Source: Oscillospiraceae bacterium (GTDB taxonomy: Bacteria; Bacillota; Clostridia; Oscillospirales; Ruminococcaceae). Taken from it: a stretch of DNA of 7,283 bases. Of this stretch, positions 1-5,921 are shown piece after piece (the first letter of the stretch is position 1; every line of letters begins with the position of its first letter). Both the position numbers and the translations under genes were made by a program. The notes under the pieces are model-generated. The model saw only the letters and a list, made by a program, of their open reading frames with translations. It was not told the origin of the DNA and made no database searches. The DNA lies in assembly GCA_017848155.1 (NCBI GenBank), contig JAGAKC010000101.1, forward strand, positions 1 through 7,283, given 5' to 3'.

Positions 1-1860
1 ATAAAGTGACAGCGCAGCCGTCAGGTCCTCTATGGATTCGGGTTTAAGACGTGACAGCACGCTTGTCATACCGCCGCTTTCAAACTGGAATACACCTGTT
101 GTGCCGCCGTTTGAAAGCATTCGGTATACCTCGGGGTCGTGCTCGTCGATGCAGCTTATCCTGAAATCGGGGTCTTTCTTTCTGATGGCATCCTCTGCAC
201 GTTTTATGACGGTAAGGTTTCTGAGTCCCAGAAAGTCCATTTTGAGAAGTCCGAGGCTTTCGAGTATGCCCATCGTGTACTGCGTTACAGTTTCGCCGTC
301 ATTTGTCTGCAACGGCACATATTCAGCCGCAGGGTCACGTGTGATAACAACGCCTGCTGCGTGAATGGTCGTATGACGGGGCATGCCCTCTATCTCCTGT
401 GCTATTGCGACGACGGAGCGTATCTCGGAGCTTTCGGCGCAGAGCTTTGCAAGCTCGCCCTTTTCGGCTTCCTCTGCAAGGGTCGAGCGTGATGATGGTA
501 TCAGCTTTGCGGCGGCATCTGCTGCGGAGTGGGATATGCCCATTACTCTTGCCGCATCACGCAGCGCACCTCTTGCTTTCATTGTATCAAATGCGATTAT
601 CTGTGCCACGTGGTCTGCACCGTAACGACGGCGGACGTAGTCGATGACCTCCTGACGGCGCTCGTTGCAGAAATCAATATCGAAATCGGGCATGCTTATC
701 CGCTCGGGGTTGAGGAATCTTTCAAAAAGCAGATTGTATCGTATCGGATCGATGCCTGTTATACCCATACAGTACGCACACAGGCTGCCTGCGCCGCTTC
801 CTCTGCCCGGACCGACGGGAATATCCTGCGACCTTGCATAGCGGATAAAGTCCCAGACGATAAGAAAATAGTCCACAAATCCCATCTTTTCAATGATGGA
901 AAGCTCGTGTTCAAGACGTGAGGTTATGTTTTCGGATAAAGCACCGTAACGTTTCTTTGCGCCGTTGAATACAAGCCTCCTGAAGTATGCCGCATTGTCC
1001 GAAACTCCCTCTGCGGTATAGTGGGGAAGCTTTGTAACGCCGAATTCAAAATCAAAACCACATTCCTCTGCTATCCTTGCAGGTACAGCCAACTCCTCCT
1101 CCGAGAAATATCGGCGCATCTCGTTGTAGTCCTTCAGATAGTATTCATCTGTCGGCAGCTGCACCGAATCGCTGTCATTAAAGCGTTTGTTCTGCTTTAT
1201 GCAGGACAGCACACGCTGTATTCGGTGATCGCTGCGTTCGATATAGTGTACATCGTTTGTGGGGCAGAGAGGTATACCAAGCTCTGCGGACAGCTTTCGC
1301 ATATTCATGTTTATCAGCTGTTCCGCATCTGTTCCGTGGTTCATTATTTCGAGGTAAAAGCCGTCACCGTAGATGTCGAGATAGCGCAGCGCCGCAGCCC
1401 TTGCTTCGGCGTATCTGTTTTGTGACAGCAGTCGTGGTATCTCGCCGTTCGTGCATCCTGACAGTGCGACAAGACCGCTGCTGTATTTCCTGAGCAGCTC
1501 CATATCGCAGCGTGGATGATCGCTTGTGCCGCTGTATGAATCGGATACGAGTCTGCACAGGCTCTTATAGCCTTCATTGTCTTTACATAGGAGCGTCAGG
1601 TGATATGGCGGACGGTCTGCTCTGTCACGCTCGAATCGGCTGCCTTGTGCAAGGTCTATCTCGCAGCCTATCAAAGGCTTTATTCCGACCTTTTGGCACT
1701 CGGTGTAAAAATCCACTGCCCCGTACAGAACACCGTGATCGGTGATCGCAAGCGCAGGCATGCCAAGCTCTGCTGCACGCTTTACCACCTTCTCCAGCCT
1801 GCATGCTCCATCGAGCAGACTGTATTCTGTATGGACATGAAGGTGTACGAACCCCTGCAT
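1..1860 (-). CDS. dnaE: DNA polymerase III subunit alpha, DnaE type (N-terminal 620 residues, cut by window edge)
   Basis: Catalytic subunit of a replicative DNA polymerase (family C), acting in the cytoplasm at the fork. Reading leftward from ATG 1860-1858, the frame is open for 620 codons to the edge. The protein opens with a PHP domain (residues about 3-210): HLHVH at 6-10, TDHG at 40-43, GCE at 65-67, YHLTLL at 86-91 and NDVHY at 202-206. The polymerase core follows with VGPGRGSGAGS (349-359) and PDFDIDF (391-397). D394, D396 and D542 (in MDFLGL) match the three catalytic aspartates of E. coli DnaE. Next comes VFQFES, and the window ends in the ALSLY that normally precedes RPGP. The missing C-terminus would carry the rest of the fingers, the HhH, the OB fold and the clamp- and tau-binding parts. 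The start is supported by AAAGGAGG at 1869-1876, 8 nt upstream. Firmicutes usually also carry PolC, so this may be the second replicase; the exact DnaE subclass cannot be decided here. Confidence 0.97.
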   Translation of the reverse strand, partial: MQGFVHLHVHTEYSLLDGACRLEKVVKRAAELGMPALAITDHGVLYGAVDFYTECQKVGIKPLIGCEIDLAQGSRFERDRADRPPYHLTLLCKDNEGYKSLCRLVSDSYSGTSDHPRCDMELLRKYSSGLVALSGCTNGEIPRLLSQNRYAEARAAALRYLDIYGDGFYLEIMNHGTDAEQLINMNMRKLSAELGIPLCPTNDVHYIERSDHRIQRVLSCIKQNKRFNDSDSVQLPTDEYYLKDYNEMRRYFSEEELAVPARIAEECGFDFEFGVTKLPHYTAEGVSDNAAYFRRLVFNGAKKRYGALSENITSRLEHELSIIEKMGFVDYFLIVWDFIRYARSQDIPVGPGRGSGAGSLCAYCMGITGIDPIRYNLLFERFLNPERISMPDFDIDFCNERRQEVIDYVRRRYGADHVAQIIAFDTMKARGALRDAARVMGISHSAADAAAKLIPSSRSTLAEEAEKGELAKLCAESSEIRSVVAIAQEIEGMPRHTTIHAAGVVITRDPAAEYVPLQTNDGETVTQYTMGILESLGLLKMDFLGLRNLTVIKRAEDAIRKKDPDFRISCIDEHDPEVYRMLSNGGTTGVFQFESGGMTSVLSRLKPESIEDLTAALSLY

Positions 1861-1894
1861 ATCTCCGCCCTCCTTTCGTGTGATAGCTAGGTCT

Positions 1895-1923
1895 ATTCTA
1901 CCACATTATCTCCCTTTTTTCAA
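1895..1923 (-). promoter_or_regulatory. Predicted sigma-A promoter of dnaE
   Basis: On the minus strand, TTGAAA (1923-1918) is followed by a 17-nt spacer and TAGAAT (1900-1895), one mismatch from consensus in each hexamer. Transcription should start near 1888, giving a leader of about 28 nt that contains the dnaE ribosome binding site. It lies downstream of the rpsR terminator, so dnaE can be transcribed independently of the ribosomal-protein operon. Predicted from sequence only. Confidence 0.75.
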
Positions 1924-1930
1924 TCAATAT

Positions 1931-1966
1931 CATAAAATAAAATATCCCTCGTCAATGACGAGGGAT
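1931..1966 (-). terminator. Intrinsic terminator of the rpsF-ssb-rpsR operon
   Basis: A perfect 10-bp stem (ATCCCTCGTC, 1944-1953, with GACGAGGGAT, 1957-1966) closes a 3-nt loop. It begins 10 nt after the rpsR stop codon. On the minus strand it is followed by the T-rich run ATTTTATTTTATG. Position and shape fit a Rho-independent terminator for the leftward operon, separating it from the dnaE promoter. On the plus strand the T run is missing, so it should act in one direction. Confidence 0.85.
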
Positions 1967-1976
1967 AACTGCCTGA

Positions 1977-2225
1977 TTACTCAGCGGTATAGGGGATAAG
2001 AGCGATCTGTCTTGCTCTCTTGATAGCTGTTGTCAGCTCTCTCTGGTGGTAAGCGCAGCAGCCTGTAACTCTTCTGGGAAGAATCTTTGCACGCTCTGTC
2101 ATGCACTTTCTGAGCTTAGCTACATCCTTGTAATCGATGAACTCGGACTTGTCAGCGCAAAACTGGCAAACCTTTTTTCTGGCACGCTTTACGGGATGAG
2201 CAGATCTTTCAAACTTTTCAGCCAT
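1977..2225 (-). CDS. rpsR: 30S ribosomal protein S18
   Basis: S18 binds S6 and the central domain of 16S rRNA on the platform of the small ribosomal subunit. The 82-residue product is of normal length and carries the family signatures IDYKDV (30-35), ILPRRVTG (48-55) and the basic C-terminal helix [12 protein letters not shown] (68-79). It has four potential zinc ligands: CQFC (C20, C23) and CCAYH (C56/C57, H60). This makes it a C+ form; Bacillus-type S18 lacks these cysteines. The gene is the last of the rpsF-ssb-rpsR operon, 44 nt after ssb. AAGGAGG (2234-2240) lies 8 nt upstream of the ATG, and the intrinsic terminator follows the stop almost directly. Confidence 0.98.
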   Translation of the reverse strand: MAEKFERSAHPVKRARKKVCQFCADKSEFIDYKDVAKLRKCMTERAKILPRRVTGCCAYHQRELTTAIKRARQIALIPYTAE

Positions 2226-2269
2226 GTCTGTAACCTCCTTATTAGTATAGGTAACGGTATTTTCTAAAA

Positions 2270-2740
2270 TCAGAACGGGTAGTCGTCGTCAGACTCTGCC
2301 GCAGAAAACTCGTTTACTGGCGCTGCGGGTGCAGGCGCAGGTGCGGAGTACTGGGGAGCAGCCGACGGTGTGGGAGCGCTGTACGATCCGCCGTAGGAAT
2401 CGCTGTATGCGCCTCCCTGAGTTTTTTCGCCTGTGAAAGTCAGGCGGTCTGCAATGATTTCGGTGACACGGACATTTGCACCATTTTTGTCTGTGTAAGA
2501 ACGAGTCTGAAGTTCGCCCTCGACCAGAATCATTCTGCCCTTACCGAAATAACGGCAGACAAAGTCAGCCTGCTGGCGCCATGCGACGATGTTGAAGAAA
2601 TCGGATTTCTTTTCCTCGCCTTTGTTCTGGAAGCGTCTGTCTACAGCGATACTGAATGTGCAGACATTAGCACCGGACGGGGTGGTACGCAGCTCAAGGT
2701 CATGAGTGATCCTACCCATAAGAATGACTTTATTATACAT
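2270..2740 (-). CDS. ssb: Single-stranded DNA-binding protein
   Basis: SSB coats single-stranded DNA in replication, repair and recombination, normally as a homotetramer. The 156-residue product starts [11 protein letters not shown] and has an OB fold over about residues 1-105, with [15 protein letters not shown] and [15 protein letters not shown] as typical strands. A flexible Gly/Ser/Ala/Pro-rich linker (about 108-145) follows. The acidic tip DDDYPF is the standard docking peptide for partner proteins. An in-frame ATG six codons upstream (2758) is rejected because the ribosome binding site GGAGG lies inside that extension and points to the ATG at 2740. The gene sits between rpsF and rpsR with gaps of 47 and 44 nt, the conserved bacterial order, and is presumably co-transcribed with them. 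Confidence 0.97.
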   Translation of the reverse strand: MYNKVILMGRITHDLELRTTPSGANVCTFSIAVDRRFQNKGEEKKSDFFNIVAWRQQADFVCRYFGKGRMILVEGELQTRSYTDKNGANVRVTEIIADRLTFTGEKTQGGAYSDSYGGSYSAPTPSAAPQYSAPAPAPAAPVNEFSAAESDDDYPF

Positions 2741-2746
2741 GATGCA

Positions 2747-2751
2747 CCTCC
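2747..2751 (-). promoter_or_regulatory. Ribosome binding site that fixes the ssb start
   Basis: GGAGG on the minus strand is 6 nt upstream of ATG 2740-2738. It lies within the six-codon extension that the upstream in-frame ATG (2758) would create, so the shorter SSB reading is preferred. The SSB family also normally begins with M-x-N-K/R-V at this point. Confidence 0.85.
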
Positions 2752-2787
2752 ATGTCAAAAAAATATGCAGTTGAGAAACTTGCCGGA

Positions 2788-3087
2788 TTACTTGCCCTGT
2801 GCGAGTACTACGATAGAACGCAGAACGCCGTCAGTAATGTTGATGACACGCTCCAGCTCTGCAGGGAAATCAGGCTTGGACTCGAAATTGTACATTACGT
2901 AGTAGCCTTCGCCCTCGTAGTTGATCTCGTATGCAAGCTTCTTCTTGCCCCACTCGTCAATGCTGTCGAGTGTACCGTTGTCCTTGATAAGGTCAGCGAA
3001 CTTAGCTGTAAGAGCCTTGATCTGCTCCTCGTCCTTCTTCAGGGAGAAAACGATGATAGCCTCATACTTTTCTGTGATCTTTGCCAT
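2788..3087 (-). CDS. rpsF: 30S ribosomal protein S6
   Basis: S6 is a small-subunit platform protein that binds 16S rRNA as a heterodimer with S18. The 99-residue product shows the expected order of elements: KYEAIIVFSL near the N-terminus, the DEWGKKKLAYEIN motif (about residues 44-56), GYYVMYNFES (about 61-70), and a C-terminal strand ending in LRSIVVLAQGK. Length and the lack of a long acidic tail are normal for Firmicutes. It is first in the operon with ssb and rpsR. A strong AAGGAGGTG ribosome binding site (3096-3104) lies 8 nt upstream of the ATG, and a promoter about 80 nt upstream. The leader carries a bulged stem-loop that may mediate feedback control by S6:S18. Confidence 0.97.
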   Translation of the reverse strand: MAKITEKYEAIIVFSLKKDEEQIKALTAKFADLIKDNGTLDSIDEWGKKKLAYEINYEGEGYYVMYNFESKPDFPAELERVINITDGVLRSIVVLAQGK

Positions 3088-3112
3088 TTATAAAGCACCT
3101 CCTTCTGGATTA

Positions 3113-3144
3113 TATCCCACACCCGATGTGTGAGAAAGGGGATA
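3113..3144 (-). promoter_or_regulatory. Bulged stem-loop in the rpsF leader, candidate S6:S18 autoregulatory element
   Basis: In the transcript sense, TATCC (3144-3140) pairs with GGATA (3117-3113). CACAC (3132-3128) pairs with GTGTG (3122-3118) around the loop ATCGG. The two helices are contiguous on the 3' side and separated by a 7-nt bulge, CCTTTCT, on the 5' side. It sits between the predicted transcript start (about 3163) and the rpsF ribosome binding site. Bacterial rpsF leaders are known to carry a bulged hairpin recognised by the S6:S18 complex with a conserved CCG in the bulge. Here the bulge has CC but no clear CCG, so the match is one of shape and place only. Confidence 0.45.
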
Positions 3145-3169
3145 AGACTTCATTAGCCTTAACTATGTT

Positions 3170-3198
3170 ATTATATCAGATTGAAAACTGATTGTCAA
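3170..3198 (-). promoter_or_regulatory. Perfect-consensus sigma-A promoter of rpsF-ssb-rpsR
   Basis: On the minus strand, TTGACA (3198-3193), a 17-nt spacer and TATAAT (3175-3170) match the housekeeping consensus at all twelve positions with optimal spacing. Transcription should start near 3163, about 75 nt upstream of the rpsF ATG. Such strength is expected for a ribosomal-protein operon and implies that control acts mainly after initiation. Confidence 0.9.
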
Positions 3199-3203
3199 GT
3201 CTT

Positions 3204-3223
3204 TCCCGACACAAATGTCGGGA
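3204..3223. repeat. Inverted repeat between divergent promoters (operator-like)
   Basis: TCCCGACA (3204-3211) and TGTCGGGA (3216-3223) form a perfect 8-bp inverted repeat around CAAA. It ends 5 bp from the -35 of the rpsF promoter and about 70 bp upstream of the -35 of the rightward promoter. No T run follows directly on either strand, and no gene ends here, so a terminator is unlikely. A protein-binding site is the more natural reading; the protein is unknown. Confidence 0.5.
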
Positions 3224-3293
3224 CAAATTACACAATTTTTCACTTCAAAGAGTACTTTTTATTTGCATTTATACTATTTTAATAGATATAAGC

Positions 3294-3322
3294 TTGAAAA
3301 AGATGTATGGTTATGTTAGAAT
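3294..3322 (+). promoter_or_regulatory. Predicted extended -10 sigma-A promoter of the ADP-ribosylglycohydrolase gene
   Basis: TTGAAA (3294-3299), a 17-nt spacer and TAGAAT (3317-3322), with a TGn extension (3314-3316), form a good promoter. The predicted transcript start is about 3329. This lies downstream of the in-frame TTG at 3326, which therefore would not be in the mRNA, and supports the ATG at 3353 as the start codon. Confidence 0.75.
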
Positions 3323-3340
3323 TAGTTGAGTATACCACGA

Positions 3341-3346
3341 AAGGGG
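3341..3346 (+). promoter_or_regulatory. Ribosome binding site for the ADP-ribosylglycohydrolase gene
   Basis: AAGGGG lies 6 nt before ATG 3353. It is weaker than the AAGGAGG sites of the leftward genes but correctly placed, and it decides for this ATG over the upstream in-frame TTG at 3326. Confidence 0.65.
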
Positions 3347-3352
3347 AATAAT

Positions 3353-4423
3353 ATGCGCAGCATAACAACAGAGGAACGTTTTTACGGATGCATGCTCGGA
3401 GGTGCGCTGGGTGACGCACTTGGCTATCCTGTCGAATTTATGAATACGGATGAGATAGAGAAGCTTTATGGCAGAAACGGCATCACTGCTCCGAAGATAG
3501 ATAAAGCGGCGGGAAGTGCGATCATATCCGACGATACGCAGATGACTCTTTTTACTGCGGAGGGTATCATATGGGCTGACAGGCTGGGCGGAAAGACGGA
3601 GGTGTCAAGCTATACTACCTATGTATTTTACGCATATCAGCGCTGGCTCTACACTCAGGAAAAGCTGATCGCAAGCAGGGAATATGCACATGTCATCGAA
3701 AAGAATACTGAATTTTCGTCCCGTCTGCTTAATGAGGCGGCTATGTATTCACGCCGTGCTCCTGGAAGTACCTGTATTTCGGCGTTGAAGCAGGCGGCAG
3801 GACATAACTACGGAAAGCTGACGCATAAGATAAATGACAGCAAAGGCTGTGGCGGTGTTATGAGGGTAGCACCTGCGGGACTGTATTTCTATCGTGACAG
3901 CGAAAGAGCATTCCGCATGGCAGCGGAATTTGCTGCGATAACGCATACTCACGATACGGGCTTCCTTGCGGCAGGTGCGCTGGGTGCGCTGATAGCAGAG
4001 CTTACTAACGGTGCGGACCTGTATGAGGCTGCGGATGTGGCGATGTACATCCTGAAAGGCTATAACGGCTGTATGGAAACATATCGTGCATTGGATCATG
4101 CGCGTTCACTGGACGCAGGCGATGTATCTCCTGTGGAGGCTGTTGCAAGACTTGGACAGGGCTGGATAGCAGAGGAGGCTCTTGCGATCGCTCTTTATTG
4201 CGCTATGTGCCATTGTGATAAGCCTGAAAATGCGCTTCGTCTTGCGGTAAACCATAACGGTGACAGCGACAGCACGGGTGCCATCTGCGGAAATATCATC
4301 GGTGCATACAGAGGTGCTCCCGCTCTTCCTTACAAATGGCTGAAGAAGCTGGAGCTTGGAGAGGTCATAGAGGAGCTTTCCGGTGAATTGTATAAATGCT
4401 GCATGTCGGCTGACGGCAGATAA
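3353..4423 (+). CDS. ADP-ribosylglycohydrolase family protein (DraG/ADPRH-like)
   Basis: Enzymes of this family remove ADP-ribose from proteins or small molecules using a binuclear metal site. The 356-residue product has no signal peptide and should be cytoplasmic. Family motifs appear in the usual order: GGALGDALGYPVEF (16-29), SDDTQMTLFTAEG (59-71), KGCGGVMRVAP (164-174), THTHDTG (197-203) and NGDSDSTGAICGNIIGA (302-318). D60, D61, D304, D306 and T308 correspond to the metal-ligand clusters, so the protein looks catalytically intact. The gene has its own promoter and no close partner: rpsF is divergent, and the pilus operon begins 250 bp downstream from a separate promoter. No ADP-ribosyltransferase or nitrogenase-regulation gene is seen nearby, so the substrate cannot be inferred. 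The family assignment is firm; the specific activity is not. Confidence 0.93.
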   Translation: MRSITTEERFYGCMLGGALGDALGYPVEFMNTDEIEKLYGRNGITAPKIDKAAGSAIISDDTQMTLFTAEGIIWADRLGGKTEVSSYTTYVFYAYQRWLYTQEKLIASREYAHVIEKNTEFSSRLLNEAAMYSRRAPGSTCISALKQAAGHNYGKLTHKINDSKGCGGVMRVAPAGLYFYRDSERAFRMAAEFAAITHTHDTGFLAAGALGALIAELTNGADLYEAADVAMYILKGYNGCMETYRALDHARSLDAGDVSPVEAVARLGQGWIAEEALAIALYCAMCHCDKPENALRLAVNHNGDSDSTGAICGNIIGAYRGAPALPYKWLKKLELGEVIEELSGELYKCCMSADGR

Positions 4424-4553
4424 AAGACTTTTTTCAACATTTTTGGCGGCTGTTTAGTTAATTTAGTTAAATTGCACATAACAAAACCGATAAATTCTAC
4501 ATTAAAAAACGGTCGCTTTTACCATTTTTTATGCTTTTATTTTGCTGAAGCGC
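4424..4553. other. AT-rich non-coding spacer between the ADP-ribosylglycohydrolase gene and the pilus promoter
   Basis: No convincing gene is present and no clear hairpin-plus-T terminator follows the upstream gene. Short poly-T runs occur (4428-4434 and 4525-4530) without a stable stem before them. The spacer contains a tandem 9-bp repeat, annotated separately. Transcription from upstream may therefore continue toward the pilus leader. Confidence 0.55.
4453..4470. repeat. Two adjacent copies of TTTAGTTAA
   Basis: TTTAGTTAA at 4453-4461 is repeated exactly at 4462-4470, head to tail. It lies about 85 bp upstream of the pilus -35. It could be a direct-repeat binding site for a transcription factor or simple AT-rich chance; nothing in the sequence decides. 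Confidence 0.5.
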
Positions 4554-4582
4554 TTGAAAATAAGCCGAATTTGTGATATAAT
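4554..4582 (+). promoter_or_regulatory. Strong extended -10 promoter of the type IV pilus operon
   Basis: TTGAAA (4554-4559), a 17-nt spacer and a perfect TATAAT (4577-4582), preceded by the TGn extension (4574-4576). The transcript should start near 4589, giving a leader of about 85 nt before the pilC start codon. This marks pilC as the first gene of the operon. Confidence 0.82.
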
Positions 4583-4595
4583 TTATATACTCAAA

Positions 4596-4631
4596 ACGGG
4601 CAGTGGGTGAATTGCGCCCTTTTTTACCCGT
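4596..4631 (+). promoter_or_regulatory. Putative transcription attenuator in the pilus operon leader
   Basis: GGGTG (4605-4609) can pair with CGCCC (4615-4619), one G-U pair included, around a 5-nt loop. Six Ts follow at once (4620-4625), giving a small intrinsic-terminator shape. Two other pairings compete: ACGGG (4596-4600) with CCCGT (4627-4631), and GGGT (4605-4608) with ACCC (4626-4629). Two exclusive folds of this kind, a few nt after the predicted transcript start, suggest attenuation. The stem is short, and the hairpin could instead simply terminate readthrough from the upstream gene. It does not match a c-di-GMP riboswitch by eye. Confidence 0.4.
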
Positions 4632-4638
4632 AAATTTG

Positions 4639-4654
4639 TGCAATGATCATTGCA
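4639..4654. repeat. Perfect 16-bp palindrome before the pilC ribosome binding site
   Basis: TGCAATGATCATTGCA is fully self-complementary. It lies about 50 nt downstream of the predicted pilus transcript start and 7 nt before the GGAGG of pilC. In DNA it could bind a dimeric regulator acting as a roadblock. In RNA it could fold as a 6-bp stem with a GATC loop beside the ribosome binding site. The in-frame TTG at 4650 lies inside it. Confidence 0.6.
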
Positions 4655-4661
4655 GGGGAAT

Positions 4662-4666
4662 GGAGG
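4662..4666 (+). promoter_or_regulatory. Ribosome binding site that selects the GTG start of pilC
   Basis: GGAGG is 7 nt before GTG 4674. An upstream in-frame TTG (4650) precedes this site and would add an eight-residue extension containing the ribosome binding site itself, so the GTG is preferred. Confidence 0.8.
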
Positions 4667-4673
4667 TTATCCG

Positions 4674-5867
4674 GTGAAAAAATTCTCATATGTTGCCACC
4701 GACCTTAACGGCAAAATGGTCAGAGGTACGGAAATGGCCGAGGATTATCAGGAACTTCAGCAAAAGCTGAAGGAGCGAAATCTGTACTGTACAAAGTACC
4801 GTGATATGGGTGCTAACGATGCGGTGGATGTCAAGTACAGGTTCAAGACCAAGGAAGTATCCTTTATAAGCAGACAGCTTGCGTCTATGACGTCCGCAGG
4901 TCTGTCGCTTGTAAGAGCGCTCCATATTTTACAGGAGCAGCAGGAAAACAAGAAGGCGAAGGCAGTGCTTCTCGATATTTACGAGGAAGTACAGAAGGGT
5001 AAATCCTTCTCGGATGTTCTTTACTCAAAGCCCGGTGTTTTCCCGGATATGTTTGTCAGCATGGTTGCTGCCGGTGAGGCTTCCGGTACACTGGATCAGA
5101 TACTCATAAGAGTATCCGACCACTTTGCAAACGCAAACAAGACAGGTAACAAGGTAAAGAGTGCGATGGTATATCCTATCATCCTGCTCGTACTGGCACT
5201 GGCGGTAGTCGTGCTGATGTTTACGATGATCCTGCCTATCTTCGCAGAGAATATGAGCACAGACGATATGTCGCCTCTTACTGCGGCTATGATGGCGTTC
5301 TCTGATTCGCTTATCAATTACTGGTACATTTATGTCGTTGCTATCCTTGTCATCATGTTCCTTTTCTGGGTTGGAAGAAGAACACCTGCGATAAAGCTGA
5401 AGATGGATGAGCTGACGCTTAAGATACCTAAGGTCGGAAAGCTCGTTTCCACTATCTATACAGGTCGTTTCGCAAGAAACATGTCGAACCTGTATGCCTC
5501 GGGTCTGCAGATGGTAGACTGTATCGAAAAATCCATTTCGGTACTCGGCAACTCCTATGTTTCCAAGAAGTTTGAGGAAGTTGTAGACAATATCAAGCTC
5601 GGTGAGAGCATGTCCAAGGCGGTTGAAAAGACCGAGATATTTGAGGGTATGTTCACCTCGATCATCTATGTCGGTGAGGAGTCAGGTACACTGGATACTA
5701 TCCTTGCCAAGGCTGCCGACTATTATGAGGAAGAGGGCGACGCAGCTATCACAAAGCTGGTTGGTATGCTGGAGCCTCTGATGATCATCATCATGGGTGT
5801 CGCTATCGGTCTTGTACTTGCAGCTATCTTCCCGATGCTGTACGGCGGTATGACAAACGTATCCTAA
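4674..5867 (+). CDS. pilC: Type IV pilus inner-membrane platform protein PilC (GspF/T2SSF family)
   Basis: PilC is the membrane platform on which the assembly ATPase acts to add or remove pilin subunits. The GTG start gives 397 residues beginning with a VKKFSYVATDLNGK segment, the usual PilC opening, and close to the family's usual length of about 400. Two homologous T2SSF domains are visible (about residues 60-185 and 265-385), each with the hallmark GE-x-SGTLD: GEASGTLD (134-141) and GEESGTLD (334-341). Three membrane segments lie at about 165-188, 216-233 and 364-387. The gene follows a strong promoter and complex leader, and pilM-pilN follows after 54 nt. GspF of a type II secretion system is the alternative, but the PilM-like neighbour favours a pilus. 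No pilB or pilT ATPase is upstream, so the motors must be encoded elsewhere or further downstream. Confidence 0.95.
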   Translation: MKKFSYVATDLNGKMVRGTEMAEDYQELQQKLKERNLYCTKYRDMGANDAVDVKYRFKTKEVSFISRQLASMTSAGLSLVRALHILQEQQENKKAKAVLLDIYEEVQKGKSFSDVLYSKPGVFPDMFVSMVAAGEASGTLDQILIRVSDHFANANKTGNKVKSAMVYPIILLVLALAVVVLMFTMILPIFAENMSTDDMSPLTAAMMAFSDSLINYWYIYVVAILVIMFLFWVGRRTPAIKLKMDELTLKIPKVGKLVSTIYTGRFARNMSNLYASGLQMVDCIEKSISVLGNSYVSKKFEEVVDNIKLGESMSKAVEKTEIFEGMFTSIIYVGEESGTLDTILAKAADYYEEEGDAAITKLVGMLEPLMIIIMGVAIGLVLAAIFPMLYGGMTNVS

Positions 5868-5921
5868 GGCATGAGATCCCTGAACCGTAGGTTGAATACA
5901 TAATTACTATGAGGTGACAAA

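Noticed and set aside
32..1890. Several plus-strand open frames of 70-134 codons over the left part
   Set aside because: They all overlap the dnaE frame on the minus strand, which carries continuous PHP and polymerase motifs. The plus-strand products are cysteine- and serine-rich with no domain signal.
2741..2758. Upstream in-frame ATG for ssb adding six residues
   Set aside because: The added codons cover the GGAGG ribosome binding site of the ATG at 2740, and SSB proteins normally start at that point.
3204..3223. Hairpin as an intrinsic terminator
   Set aside because: No gene on either strand ends just before it and no T run follows directly; the nearest plus-strand T run is more than 10 nt away.
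3326..3352. TTG start giving a nine-residue extension of the ADP-ribosylglycohydrolase
   Set aside because: The predicted transcript start is near 3329, so this TTG would not be in the mRNA, and AAGGGG is placed for ATG 3353.
3749..4099. Minus-strand open frame of 116 codons
   Set aside because: It is antisense to the ADP-ribosylglycohydrolase gene, whose motifs continue through the same stretch.
4589..4673. c-di-GMP riboswitch in the pilus leader
   Set aside because: The leader is about 85 nt and lacks the recognisable conserved core of the class I aptamer; I see only short hairpins. A covariance-model search would settle it.
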